Source: Ascarosepion bandense
Taxonomy: Eukaryota; Mollusca; Cephalopoda; Sepiida; Sepiidae
Length of the DNA: 64,000 bases
Reading direction: 5' to 3'
NCBI GenBank assembly: GCA_037127315.1
Contig: JBBBDQ010000310.1
Coordinates: forward strand, 5,440,001-5,504,000
Shown: in pieces, positions 1 to 11,289 of the stretch
Layout of the letters: every line of letters begins with the position of its first letter
Position numbering within the stretch: position 1 is the first letter of the stretch
Notes under the pieces: generated by a model
The model's database searches: none
What the model was told of the DNA's origin: nothing
What the model saw: the letters and a program-made list of their open reading frames with translations, nothing else
Made by a program: the position numbers and the translations under genes

Positions 1-99
1 TTTTTTCTTTAGATATTAGGGAATAATTTTTTTTTTCATATTAAATTAAATTTTGAATTTTTTTTTTGCAAGGACAAAGGTTAATAGTAGCAATAAATG

Positions 100-130
<31 letters not shown>

Positions 131-421
131 TACTCTCTAAGTGCAGTGATGTTTTTTTTTTCTCCGATGAACGGCCGTTACATCCAAGTTTGTTTGTTTG
201 TTTTTTCAACCAGCGTCTCTCTCTTTGAATTTTTCTTTTTCTCAATATGAAATTCTGTTTTAATATAAACAGGATTTTTTCTTTAGATATTAGGGAATAA
301 TTTTTTTTTTTTTTTTTTTTTAACAAAATTCTGCTTTATTTTAATTTATCTGTTTGTTCTTTAAATTAACCTAAATAAAATCATCCGTATTATATTTCCT
401 TTAGCTGTCGATATTTCGTGT

Positions 422-457
<36 letters not shown>

Positions 458-806
458 TATTATAATTTTCTTAAAAACCAAACAAAACAAGAAAATAAAT
501 TAAATCCGATGAAAAACAATTTATATGCTATTATTTTATAGAAAGTCTACGTATTTTTTTTTTTTTGATAAATTTATTTTTATTTATTTATTGTTTTAAT
601 TTACTTATTTAATTTATCTTATTATGATAATCCAATATTGACCAACGACTTTGTTGAAAAAATGAAAGATAAAGTGGACGAACAAATTATTACATTTTTT
701 TTTTTTTTTTTTTCAACAAACGTCTCTCTATTTGAATTTTTCCTTTTCTCAATATGAAATTTTGTTTTAATATAAACAGGATTTTTTTTTTTTCTTAAGA
801 TATTAT

Positions 807-840
<34 letters not shown>

Positions 841-845
841 AAACT
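1..845. repeat. T-rich imperfect tandem repeats upstream of the R4/Dong element
   Basis: Long T homopolymers are separated by recurring non-homopolymer blocks. The block CTTTAGATATTAGGGAATAA occurs near 7-28 and 281-300, with a decayed copy near 794-808. A longer block running from TTTCAAC through CAATATGAAATT to AATATAAACAGGA occurs at about 203-274 and again at about 711-782. A third block beginning TTTAACAA and ending in GATGTTTT occurs near 123-152 and 833-866. The order of blocks suggests two to three degenerate copies of a unit of about 270-500 bp. The array could be the 5' monomer region of the adjacent retrotransposon or a satellite it landed in. The sequence alone does not decide. 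Confidence 0.6.
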
Positions 846-1131
846 ACTCTAGTAATATTGATGTTTTGTTTCGTTGAGCCGTCTTTCTCCTTGAATTCCA
901 ATCGCGTCTATGTCAGATGTTGCTTGGCAGCCCATTTAGGAGAAGGAAAACTCCGAACAACAACCCGCAACTCAAGGTGTTAATCGTGCCGAGGAGTGAA
1001 TGGCTACTGCGTTATGAGGTCACAAACGATTCCCTACAGGCTTCGGGACCCTGTTTGTAAAAGACCGTTACCCAACGTGCCGGGCAACTTTGGGTGGACT
1101 TTTGGACCCGTGCGTCACTCGTGGGAAAAAC
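846..1131 (+). other. Probable 5' UTR of the R4/Dong-type retrotransposon
   Basis: Composition changes sharply at about 870-900 from T-rich to balanced sequence containing CCGAGGAGTGAATGGC and similar GC-richer blocks. It runs without interruption into the large open frame. The frame stays open upstream of the first ATG to a TTG codon at 1090, but an ATG at 1132 is a more conventional start. The exact 5' end of the element cannot be fixed without a second copy. Confidence 0.45.
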
Positions 1132-4100
1132 ATGAAAAACACAAATAGAAATAAAAAGTCCAGTATGGCTCTTCCAGTGGATAAACAGGGAGCCCGTCCT
1201 TCAGGAGGGAACCTACCTGAGGTCGAAAAATCTGCCATAGGAACAAACTCCTACACAAAGAATGTATCTTCAGGTCCCCACAACCAGGATAATCCTAATG
1301 ATGGTCCTGAAAATTCACCAGCTAGATCTACAACCGTATATTTAAAGAAAGAAAAAATAAAATGGTCTCGTGAGGAGTACAAAGTCGTTATGACTGCATT
1401 TCATGAAGCGTTACTCAAACCTCAAAAAAACATGACTCGCCAAACATATGACATTTGGCGTGAAAAAGTTGGTCAAACAAATAGAAAGTATATTGACGAA
1501 AATAAATTGGCCAATGTACGTAGGTACATTATTCGTAATAACCGACTGTCAGAGGCTGAGATTCACGAAATTAAAAGAATTGTAACAAGAAGAGTCGAAT
1601 CAACAAAATATGAAAAGGAACCGGAACCAGAAATAAAAAGTAATAACATCAAACAAATCACAGGTCATAATGTAGAAACCGTGAAACACGCAAATCACTG
1701 CGAAGATAATGATGTAAGTCTAAAAGTGCTGGAAAGGTGCGATCTGAGTCTGAGTCAGTTAAAAGACAAAAATAAAATTAGTTCAGAACACATCGAAGAT
1801 AATTATTTGACCGAAAATAACAATATACAGGAAGCCAAGATAGAAATAAAAAACCAGCTAAGTCAAATACAAAGTATTACAATGGAGGAACGTGAACAGC
1901 TCCCAAAATTCCAACCAACAAAACAAAACCTCCGAACTATTAAATTGTACAATGCAGCACTGAAATCAATACTGGATGAAGACCCGAATACAAATCTTAA
2001 CGAAGTAATATATGCATCAGCAACAGCAGCAACAAAAAAATTAAACATCAAAATAAAAACAAGGCAGTCACGCAGACGTGAAGATCCACCCTGGAAAAGA
2101 AAAATCGAAAAAGAAATCGAACAACTAAGAAGTGAACTGTCAGTACTGGATGAACTGAGTAGAGGAATAAATGTAAGAACTAGGAAAAGAAGAAGAGCCG
2201 AAAAAAAATATAACATCAGGAATGAAAATGACGTCTTATCAAATAAAGAAAAAATAAAGCAAAAAATCCAACTGAAGGCTCAAAGAATAAGACGCTATGA
2301 AAAAAGAGCAAAATTTTACAGACAAAACAAGATCTTTCAGACTGATACAAAGAGATTTTACAGGGAAATAGGTAAAAAAAGAATTGAAGTGACAGTACCC
2401 CCCAGAATGGAAGAAGTCACACAGTTCTGGGAAAAGATATGGGCTTGCCCTAAAGAACCTAGCAAGGAAGTACATTGGATTACGCAGGAGATAGAACGAA
2501 TGAAGAATAAACCCGAACAGACATGGTCTGGAATTACAGAAGATGATATTAAATTTGCACTAAAAAAAGCACACAATTGGAAAACTCCAGGTATAGATAA
2601 AATTCCTAACTTTTGGCTATATTATTTAAATGCAGCACATAAAAAATTAGCCAAAGAACTCCAAGAAATGGTTGACGATCCCACTAAAATTCCTGCATGG
2701 ATGACAAAAGGAATTACATTTCTTCTACCCAAGAATGGTGACACAAACAACCCGAAAAACTACAGACCAATTACATGTCTTCCGACAACATATAAACTAC
2801 TAACATCTATTTTAACAAAACAAACATATTTATTCTTAGAAAGAAATGACATGATACCGCTTGAACAAAAAGGGTGCAAACGTGGCTGTTATGGCTGTAA
2901 AGACCAATTGCTAATTAACAAAATGATCCTGGAAAACTGCTACAAGACAAAGAAAAATCTTAGTACTGCCTGGATAGACTACCGAAAGGCATTCGATAGT
3001 GTGCCACATGAATGGATTTTAAAGACTTTAAATATATACAAGATATCGCCCGTCATCATCAATTTCATCAAACAGTGCATGTCTATATGGAAAACAACCC
3101 TTTACCTCAATCATATAAATGGAACCGATAAGTCTGATGAAATAAACATCAAAAGAGGTATATTTCAAGGTGATTCTTTATCTCCCTTACTATTCTGCAT
3201 ATCATTAATAGCACTAACCAGTCAACTTAATAAGACAGAATGTGGTTATAAAATAGGCCAAAAGAAAATAAGCCATCTATTTTACATGGATGACTTAAAG
3301 TTATATGCTAAGAATGATAATGAGCTGGAAGGTCTTCTGCAAACTGTAAAATGCTTCAGCGAAGACATTGAAATGAAATTTAATTTGAATAAATGTGCTA
3401 AAGCTACAGTTTTACGTGGATCAATACAAGAAACATCCTCAATTAGCCTAGACCCTGCTGTAACAATAAAAGAATTGAAACCAGAAGAAGCTTATAAATA
3501 CCTAGGTGTAAATGAGAGCGTAAACATTCACCATAAAAAAATGAAAGAAATAGTGCGTAAAGAGTACTATAGAAGGCTACGAATGATATTAAAAACTGAA
3601 TTAAATTCACAGAATAGAGTTATGGCCATTAATAGCCTTGCAATCCCAGTTGTCCAATATAGCTTCAACATCTTAAACTGGACTCTAAACGACATCAGGC
3701 GAATGGATGCTAAAACAAGAAAGCTTCTTTCTAAGCATAGGATGCATCACCCAAAGGCTGATGTAGACCGTCTATACATACCCCGTAAAGAAGGTGGAAG
3801 GGGTCTTATTCAGCTGGAATTGTCATACAAGACAACAACTATTGGCTTACTAACATACATAGAAACAACAAAGGATTGGATGATACAATTAGTAAGGCAA
3901 CATGAAGAAAGAAAGAAAAAATATTCAATAATAAAAGAAGGCAGTAAATACAAACAAGAATTACAGTTAGTAGATTCTGTAGAAAAGCAAAACAGTAGCC
4001 AAGAACCAACTATTGCGGCAAAAAATATGAAAATGAAAGCCAAAGATAAAGCTCTTGAAAAGATGAAACAGCGCTGGCAAGACAAACCTCTGCATGGCCA

Positions 4101-4839
4101 ATATCCAGTACGTGCCAATAAATCCAATGTTGACAAAGTTAATACTCATCGATGGTTACGTGCATCTGGATTAAAGTCTGAAACTGAAGGATTTATACTT
4201 GCAGCACAAGACCAAAGTCTTTTCACGAGAAACTTTCAGGCAAATATTATGCATAATAATATGGATCCAAAATGCAGGTTTTGTGATAAACACCAAGAAA
4301 CAATAGACCACCTAATCTCAGGCTGTTCTGTGCTTGCCCCAAACGAATATAAAAATCGCCACGATAGAGTTGGGCAATATTTACATTGGGCAATGTGCAA
4401 ACATTATGGAAAAGCTGTAAACAAACACTGGTATGAACATCATCCAGCACCGGTTACAGAAATAGAAGATGTAACCATTCTATGGGATTACACCATCTAC
4501 ACAGACAGAAAAATTGAAGCAAACAGGCCAGACATTATTGTTAAAAACCAGAAGGAGAAAACTTGTCTATTAATTGATATGGCTTGTCCAGCGGATTGTA
4601 ACATAGCAATCAAGGAATTTGAAAAACTGTCAAAATATAAAGACCTGGAAATTGAAATAGAAAAAATGTGGAAATTGAAAACAAGAGTTGTGCCAGTGAT
4701 AGTAGGTGCACTTGGAATGATAAAAAATGGAACAAAACAACACATTGAAAGAATCCCTGGAAACCCCAGCTTAAGAGATATACAAAAAATTGTATTATTA
4801 AGTACAGCCCACACACTAAGGAAAACGTTATCTATGTAA
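1132..4839 (+). CDS. R4/Dong-type non-LTR retrotransposon polyprotein (reverse transcriptase + restriction-like endonuclease), intact frame
   Basis: A single open frame of 1,235 codons encodes a target-primed reverse-transcription protein. Numbered from the ATG at 1132, a basic N-terminal region holds a Myb-like KWSREEYK segment at about residue 78. The reverse transcriptase starts near WKTPGIDKIP (483), with NYRPITCLPT near 543, the metal-binding A box WIDYRKAFD (614), GIFQGDSLSP (676) and the catalytic FYMDD (Asp720 and Asp721). KYLG near 789 marks the thumb. The C-terminus has a zinc knuckle, C1048-x2-C1051-x8-H1060-x4-C1065. It is followed by a restriction-like endonuclease motif RPD (1132-1134), then 14 residues, then LLID (Asp1149). 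This order (RT, CCHC, PD-(D/E)xK nuclease) defines the R2/R4 group and excludes AP-endonuclease LINEs. The (TAA)n tail favours R4/Dong. No stop or frameshift was seen, so the copy may be young. R2, NeSL or Hero assignment is less likely but not excluded. Confidence 0.9.
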   Translation: MKNTNRNKKSSMALPVDKQGARPSGGNLPEVEKSAIGTNSYTKNVSSGPHNQDNPNDGPENSPARSTTVYLKKEKIKWSREEYKVVMTAFHEALLKPQKNMTRQTYDIWREKVGQTNRKYIDENKLANVRRYIIRNNRLSEAEIHEIKRIVTRRVESTKYEKEPEPEIKSNNIKQITGHNVETVKHANHCEDNDVSLKVLERCDLSLSQLKDKNKISSEHIEDNYLTENNNIQEAKIEIKNQLSQIQSITMEEREQLPKFQPTKQNLRTIKLYNAALKSILDEDPNTNLNEVIYASATAATKKLNIKIKTRQSRRREDPPWKRKIEKEIEQLRSELSVLDELSRGINVRTRKRRRAEKKYNIRNENDVLSNKEKIKQKIQLKAQRIRRYEKRAKFYRQNKIFQTDTKRFYREIGKKRIEVTVPPRMEEVTQFWEKIWACPKEPSKEVHWITQEIERMKNKPEQTWSGITEDDIKFALKKAHNWKTPGIDKIPNFWLYYLNAAHKKLAKELQEMVDDPTKIPAWMTKGITFLLPKNGDTNNPKNYRPITCLPTTYKLLTSILTKQTYLFLERNDMIPLEQKGCKRGCYGCKDQLLINKMILENCYKTKKNLSTAWIDYRKAFDSVPHEWILKTLNIYKISPVIINFIKQCMSIWKTTLYLNHINGTDKSDEINIKRGIFQGDSLSPLLFCISLIALTSQLNKTECGYKIGQKKISHLFYMDDLKLYAKNDNELEGLLQTVKCFSEDIEMKFNLNKCAKATVLRGSIQETSSISLDPAVTIKELKPEEAYKYLGVNESVNIHHKKMKEIVRKEYYRRLRMILKTELNSQNRVMAINSLAIPVVQYSFNILNWTLNDIRRMDAKTRKLLSKHRMHHPKADVDRLYIPRKEGGRGLIQLELSYKTTTIGLLTYIETTKDWMIQLVRQHEERKKKYSIIKEGSKYKQELQLVDSVEKQNSSQEPTIAAKNMKMKAKDKALEKMKQRWQDKPLHGQYPVRANKSNVDKVNTHRWLRASGLKSETEGFILAAQDQSLFTRNFQANIMHNNMDPKCRFCDKHQETIDHLISGCSVLAPNEYKNRHDRVGQYLHWAMCKHYGKAVNKHWYEHHPAPVTEIEDVTILWDYTIYTDRKIEANRPDIIVKNQKEKTCLLIDMACPADCNIAIKEFEKLSKYKDLEIEIEKMWKLKTRVVPVIVGALGMIKNGTKQHIERIPGNPSLRDIQKIVLLSTAHTLRKTLSM

Positions 4840-4990
4840 TGCTGGGGATGATAGGGAGGATAGAAAAACATGAAATGGAGTCATAACAACACGCCACTAC
4901 CTGCCTTAGGTCTCCCCGCAGACTTGGTTGGTAGTGAGACCAATGCAGAAATCGAAATATGATGAAAAATGACATAATAATAATAATTAG
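4840..4990 (+). other. 3' UTR and (TAA)n tail of the R4/Dong element
   Basis: About 130 bp of 3' UTR follow the TAA-type stop and contain a short self-complementary block near GGTTGGTAGTGAGACC. The element ends in ATAATAATAATAATTAG at about 4975-4990. Dong elements are known to insert in TAA repeats, so the tail is either the target microsatellite or a templated 3' tail. Confidence 0.6.
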
Positions 4991-5280
4991 AAAGAGCAGT
5001 CAAAGATCACAATCCTCCAACAAGTCACTACCGACATCATCTCTCAGCGATTAACAAGAGATGATTATTAAAATGAGGAAGAATAACTGCAATGAACTTG
5101 ATAGCTCTCAAGAGTGAAAATCCAAAAATGAATTCAACCACTCTCAAAATTAAGTGTACACTTAAAATGAAACAAAGGAGGTAATTCAGTATTTAAAATG
5201 ATCTAGGAGTATAATATAGTATTTGGCATTTGAAAGGCAAAAACCAAACTTTATTTATAAAACCAAAAAAATAGCTCAGA
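4991..5280. other. AT-rich flank, no gene seen
   Basis: Mostly A-rich sequence of mixed composition. No coding frame, repeat match elsewhere in the window or strong palindrome was found. Confidence 0.5.
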
Positions 5281-5455
5281 AACTTCATCCCGTACTGGAT
5301 CGATCCCCAAATCTAATCGGTTCGTGACAGTCATGAGGCCAGTCATCCCTGAAAGTTTCTTTCGAATCCAACCAGCAGGGTCTTGAGATATCTTTACCAG
5401 GGACAGATAAACAATCAAACAAACGCGACCGGATGCAATACCTCCACCTTAAGGT
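5281..5455 (+). repeat. Interspersed-repeat fragment (GTGACAGTCATGAGGCC type)
   Basis: The segment around ATCGGTTCGTGACAGTCATG, ending near AAACGCGACCGGATGC, has the look of a retroelement 3' tail that recurs in mollusc genomes. That resemblance is from memory. It occurs once in this window, so the boundaries are approximate. Confidence 0.4.
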
Positions 5456-7180
5456 TGAGTTAATAATAAATATTATTAGAATCATGCTAAATATTTAAGC
5501 GTGGTTATCAAGATTCGCGACTGAAACAAATTGCCAATAAAATAGATAAAGGTTAAAGTTATCATAATTTTATAGCAGGTCAAAACACCGAAGAACACAA
5601 TAAACATTCTGACAGAATCCCAATAGTCATCAACTGTTACCGAAATTTTGCTGGAATTTCAAAAGTACTACACGACACCTATGAATTCATTGCACAAAAA
5701 TATCCGCATTTTAGAGATGTGTGATAACACGCCTATGCTTATTTGAAAAGGAATAAAAGCATTTGTAAGAATCCAGACGTAAAAAACATTGTAGTTTCGG
5801 ATCGTTGCACGCTCTAAAACATTCATAAAAGAGAAAAGTCCTGTTCGCTGTGCAACAACATGAATCACATCAATTCTATACCAAATTTAGAGAGAAACCT
5901 ATCGCTATTTCTGCAGAGGATGGCTATTGTACTGATTCCCATTTAATATCCATGACTTGATTTATATGGGTTGTACAACGGAATAATGAAATAAAAATAC
6001 AATGGTCACGTTGATTCCATATTGTCGTCAGTGACAACAATATGGCATCAGCAGAGCTTGCTAAACGACTATAATCTCGACAAGCATCTTAAAAAATATT
6101 CAGAATCTACTGACTTTTCAACCTTTAAAACGCATGAAAATAATTACGTATACAAATTACTAACTTCCCGTCTCAGAGAATGAACAGAATGACAGGAGAG
6201 TTTATTTATCTATATTAAGCTGTTTGATTAATTCTTCTTAGTAACTAATCAACTAACGGATAATTCCAAGATGAACATCATCACCATCATATTACATTTA
6301 AGTTTCATGCCATTCACACTAGCGGTGTTGCAGTCGTTTTGACGCGTTGATTACCAGTGCAGCCATTTTTTCATGACAATACAACGTTTGTGCAAAAACT
6401 TATAATTTTCTGTAGATTTGATATACTTTTATACTTGAATTAAAAAAAAACAGTAACTTGAGGATAATAGACATATTGTCGAAATTTTGTTTAACATTGT
6501 CAAACACTGTGTTTTTCTTTTTCTTTTTTAAACCACAGTCTTAGGCGTTGAAAAATATTGAAAGGTTTACATAAATCATTTGTTTAATAATAATAATGAT
6601 AATAAATATAATGTTTTACCGGATCTTATTTTGAAACAACAACTTTGAATATTAAGATTTATTGGAATTAATAAAGAAGCGATTTCGTAATATATTACTG
6701 ATATTTGACTATCGAATAATAGAAGGCAAATTAAATTTTCGTCTTTTCCTGATACGGTAAAGGCAGAAAATAAACTTCACAAGTCCTTGATATTAGTTGC
6801 TTGTGAAGGTTAACTAACAATTCACGTATTAAATCCTTGTGATGGCCTAAAGCATGTTGACAAGGAGTTTGCATCAAACCTGCGAATCGTCTTTCTTTTT
6901 GCCATTGGCTAAAAGCTTGCAGAACAATTCGTTAGTAATAATTCAATCAACAATAAGAACCGAATTTGGTGAAAGATTCGTGTCTGAACACTCGTGTTTG
7001 AATTCAATTCAAAAGTTCAATGTAGTTGCACTTAAATTGTATGCATAAATACATGCTAGTGCCAAGAACGAAAAGTAATCCCGAAGAATATATTTGAATA
7101 AAATCTATATTTGATCAGCAAAGAAGAAAGTGTAGTTCATTTCACAAGTAATAAGTATATAGATGTTGCTTCGCACAGTT
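5456..7180. other. Non-coding AT-rich stretch
   Basis: No coding frame longer than about 66 codons, no recognisable mobile element and no significant tandem repeat. The short open frames here look like chance. Confidence 0.5.
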
Positions 7181-7187
7181 CTCGGGA

Positions 7188-7299
7188 TTTACAGCCATAT
7201 AACGCAGAAACACCGGTTTTCGTACGGTCACTGTAGTTAAGCAATGTCGAGCTTGGTCAGATGGGTGGTCACTTCGGAGTACCAAATGCTGTAAGCTTG
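7188..7299 (+). repeat. 5S rRNA-derived head of a SINE (or 5S pseudogene)
   Basis: The order of blocks follows animal 5S rRNA: TTTACAGCCAT, CACCGGTTTTCGT, GGTCACTGTAGTTAAGCAA, GTCGAGCTTGG, ATGGGTGGTC, GGAGTACCAAATGCTGTAAG and a final CTTGG. About 112 bp align against a usual ~120. A few bases are missing in the internal control region between GGTCAG and ATGGG. It is fused directly to SINE-like sequence (7300-7465), which fits a 5S-derived SINE better than a plain 5S gene. Many substitutions argue against a working 5S gene. Confidence 0.7.
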
Positions 7300-7468
7300 G
7301 GTATGCTGGTGATGTAATGGCTAACTGTTTGGAAATGGAAATTGGCGGGATACATTCCAGTACCAGTCGAGTTCGCTACATTCACATATGCACAAACACC
7401 CTTGAGAAGGATATGAATCCACCTCTTCTCCCCTAGTTATGGGTTAATTAGCAGGACTTGTATCAGTA
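7300..7468 (+). repeat. SINE body joined to the 5S-like head (family C-related)
   Basis: After the 5S-like head comes a tRNA-like stretch with GTCGAGTTCGCTAC. It is followed by the family C body signature: ATTCAC, CACAAACACCCTTGAGAAGG, CTTCTCCCCTAGTTATGGGT. The same body follows a tRNA-like head at 31.95, 47.45, 56.16 and (minus) 62.77 kb. Confidence 0.6.
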
Positions 7469-7714
7469 AATCGCTATTATTTCCTAAAATTTCTTACAGT
7501 TTAAAAATATTTTCTGGTTTTAAATAATCTGCAAAAGGTTGATAAATCACAAAAGACAAATCAATCAATCAATCACACCGTCTTCAGAACACCAGTGTGT
7601 TAAAATGAAGAAAACTAAAGAAAATATATATATCTGAAGTCATTTTAGTAACAAACAAGGTAATTTAACAAATGTTGTTAATATTTACTTTATTCATAAA
7701 ACTGTGTGCGTGAG

Positions 7715-7715
<1 letters not shown>

Positions 7716-7770
<55 letters not shown>

Positions 7771-7771
7771 A
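7716..7771. repeat. (TA)n microsatellite
   Basis: Alternating TA with a few interruptions near 7728 and 7755. Confidence 0.9.
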
Positions 7772-8154
7772 ATGCATGTTTTGTCTATTTATTAATAGCT
7801 TAATAGCATTATCATTAAATGAAGAAAGAAAATTACAATATTGATACATAATTTTAATAATCCAAACTGAGCTTTTGGCTTACATAAGACATTTTCAAAG
7901 ATGTCAAATTACATTATATATTTAAACATGGACAAAGCATAATGACAAACTGTTTTTTGTTTACATGGAAGATTTCCAAGCAACAACAAACTCGTGCATT
8001 TAAGACGCTGGAAGCATATGTCGCAGCACAGCTCATTACGTCACACATGACCAAGCGAGAGTGGAAAAATAAATTACATAAAATAAATAGACAAAACTTA
8101 TCTATATTATTTAATGAAACATGCATTAACGAAAAAATGCTGCCTAAATACACA

Positions 8155-8156
8155 CA

Positions 8157-8200
<44 letters not shown>
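8155..8200. repeat. (TA)n(TG)n compound microsatellite
   Basis: A TA run changes directly into TG. Open frames across it on both strands encode only alternating residues and are not genes. Confidence 0.95.
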
Positions 8201-8202
<2 letters not shown>

Positions 8203-8299
8203 GTAAATGTAAATAGGAAGATATCAGTATGGCTGGCCACTAGCTTCCAATTATGCCTATCAGCTAGGGTAGCTATCTACTCCCTCTTGTAGGTGCATT

Positions 8300-8535
8300 T
8301 CTTCTTATTCAATACCCACAGAGCCAACCTGTAGTTTATACTGCAAATATGCTGAGCAGATCTTTGTTACATTTTCTGGAAGAAAACACATTATCTAGCG
8401 TAATCATCAGTTTAAACAGGGCCACTACCCTCAAGTACTCGGTCACGCTGACTCTTGATTTTGTTCTATCAATGTCTTCCGCACCGATTCGTTTAACCAG
8501 TTTCACTCACATGTCTTGGATCAACCTGTGATACG
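8300..8535. repeat. Repeat family F, copy 1 (unclassified)
   Basis: This block is similar over about 220 bp to 57,945-58,235. Shared words include AATACCCAC/AACACCCAC, CTGCAAATATGC/TTGCAAATATGC, GAGCA, AACAGGGCCA/AACAAGACCA and a shared TTTCACT then TCTTGG ending. No protein similarity was recognised. Confidence 0.6.
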
Positions 8536-9294
8536 TTTTCTCAACAGTGCTGCAAACAGGGATCACGTCATCAGGATATTATTATAAGGAAGTTACCTCC
8601 TTGATAAATCAATCAGAGTGAAGTTCGAATCCCTAGTCTAATGGTCGGAATGATAGTCACCCATACAGATAAATAAATTGATAGTATTATGTGGATGACA
8701 TGCATATGCATCAGAATCATTACAAGCTCAACCACAGTTTCTTCACTTTTGATCTACTGTTGATTAATACTAGGAATGTTCTTAGGAGTTGTTTTCATCG
8801 TTTTTCTAAAGATTCGGATTGAAAACATCGATAGAGAAAACAATCATACTTACATAAACGTTATTATTATTACAGCTATAGGTTGTTTAGTAAAATTCAA
8901 TTTTAAATCGATAACGAAGCAAGCATACATGAAAGCGAATATATATAAAACTTAAATATTTCATTAAATTAGTACTTGAATGATTTGGTGATTAAGCGTA
9001 ACATTTGGAAAGCTTTTTAAAGATGTGAGAAAAGGAGTTATAGGTTGCGCAATGGACACTTTTGCCAAACGCCATAAGATGTTACAAATCCAAAATATTA
9101 TCCCGAGAACTCTAGTCATTTTCTTAAATGAACTCTTCAAATCTAGACTTTCATTTAGATGTCATGCATGGCGTTCAATCCGCTCAGAAGTGTCGAAACT
9201 ATTTTCTATATGTAACCGTTTTCTAAGATAAATTATTAAAAATAGGTTTAAAAGAATAAATCCTATGAACTTTATAGAAGTTGATCATTCATAT

Positions 9295-9480
9295 AGATTG
9301 GCGCTACAAAATTACTTTCATTGTTTTGCGTTTGCCCTTGTATCTTCGAAGAGGGCAACCTCGTTGTCTTTTCCCTAAACTGAGTTCACTGAATGAGACT
9401 TGATGCGGAAACCTTGACTCTGCCATTCTTGCTACATGTCCTGACATCGAAGACGGTGTTTAATGATCAGCGATTCAATG
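9295..9480 (-). pseudogene. LINE reverse transcriptase C-terminal relic
   Basis: On the minus strand, three frames together give a recognisable LINE C-terminus: IESLIIKHRLRCQ, HVARMAESRFPHQV, then a GKRQRGCPLRRYKGK-like stretch. The RWxGHVxRM and GKRxRG words are typical of the tail of AP-endonuclease LINE polyproteins. At least two frameshifts separate the pieces, so it is dead. The 36.4 kb relic on the same strand belongs to a similar family. Confidence 0.65.
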
Positions 9481-11285
9481 CTTTGACTAATGGCGCTTTC
9501 TAGAATTTTAGTGTTAGTCATATAGTAATTCTAGTTGGTGTTTAAAATTGAAAGAAATATTTTCTGGTGAAAGTGTTCTAATTTTTGGATATCGCGACTT
9601 TAGCCTAAACGTCTGAAATACATGCACAAGACCATGCCGATGTTCTATCACCATCGAAACCCAAAACTTTGAAGACACCAGAATTGAAAATGAAGGCGTC
9701 AAACGAAAAGAAAGAAAACGTCGACAATATCGACTTCGTCCTTCAGCAACATCAATATGCAGTCAAGGCGATCGGTTATTCCATCAACGCCATCATTGTA
9801 AAGAAAGTGGTCAGAAAAGAAAAAAATAAATTCTTGATTACAAGATAAAGTCAACAACAAAATTACAAAAGCTATAGCAAATAAAAAACACAATCTGAAA
9901 ACTTCCAACTGCCGTAACAACAGAAATAGGTAGCACATGTAGCTAGAAAAAATGGTATAATAAACTTTTTAACTTTCCACACTTGTTTTATCTATTTTAG
10001 AAATAGTGTTAACAATAGACTTGAAATTCTAATTTTTAGAAAAAACTGTTTTAAAATAAAAGATTTTGTAAATTTCAACTGATATTAAAGCGAATTGTTT
10101 GGTTAATGAATGCCGATTATTTCCTGTAAAGAAATGACTATTTAACCATTACTAGGATAAAAAAAATTCGTGTCTGTTGTTTTAACGAAATATGTCATGT
10201 AAGTTGGTATAGAGCCAAATATAGAAGGGTGTTTATTTTCAAAGAAAAATAATAATTCTGCTTTGAGAATCAGCTTTCAAAAACCCGGCTTTAACTGACT
10301 TCAAACAACGATTGTTTATGTCAGTAAGAAATATACATCTCAGTCATAAAATAGGCTCACGGAACGACATTCATATCTGCATTAACCCACATATTGAACT
10401 GCTCCAAGACGAAGACATAATTTTTTACAGAAAAACGACGTGCCGTTTAGAATAGTCGTGCTGGAGAAAATATTTTAACTTCTAAACTATATATACTGGT
10501 TCAAATAAACGCTCGACTGGGAATTTCTTATTCCTGGGATAAAATAATCATGCCGCGGAGAAAATTATATGAAAAGTTGTAAGGACGTAGAACCAATTAA
10601 GCTTCGTGTCGAAGGGAAATGGAAGGAAATAATGAAATTGTTCCAGCATTTGTATTTAGTAAACAAGAATATTACTCGGCATATTACCCTAGACCAAATA
10701 TTCTTGTATTATTTGATTTGAAAGCACTTGCCTGCGTGCAGAGAAGCTAAATCAATTTTCTAATCCTGAAAATGCATCCATTATACGACATCCACGTTTT
10801 CACTCATACATGGACGCCAAAGATGAAAATAAATAACTATTTGTTACGTTTTTAAATATCAAAATTAACTACAAGACGGTTTGGTTTGATGTAAATCTTA
10901 GTTGATATAAAAGATATCGCGTGAATGATAAATATTTTGTCGTTAACACTTAACTCCGTGATTAGGAGATGGCTATATCATGAAATTTTTGTCCAGAAGT
11001 GTAGGAAAGCATAACATGATATCATGATCTATAGTTATCTTAATATTAAATCTGTGTATATATTTTGATGGTGTTATTTAGAGAAGAAGAAAAACAAGAT
11101 AGAGAGCAAATAGAAAATTAAAGATAAAACATTTTTATCTTATAGTTAAACAAGCGCATATTAAGTTAGAAATAATTACAGAAAAACGTGTCACTTGCGA
11201 GAAGTAAATGCCTAAACGATAGTAAAATGACAATTATTTTTCTCCATTTCTGAGATGATGTATTTACTTCGACCAACTCTTTTAG
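9481..11285. other. Non-coding AT-rich stretch
   Basis: Only short chance frames, the longest about 79 codons of low-complexity hydrophobic residues on the minus strand near 9.8 kb. No element recognised. Confidence 0.5.
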
Positions 11286-11289
11286 CTCC

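Noticed and set aside
1090..1131. TTG start of the large frame, giving 1,249 codons
   Set aside because: Animal genes start at ATG in general; the ATG at 1132 is the first in frame.
7914..8292. Overlapping open frames on both strands
   Set aside because: Both run through the (TA)n(TG)n microsatellite and show no family signature.
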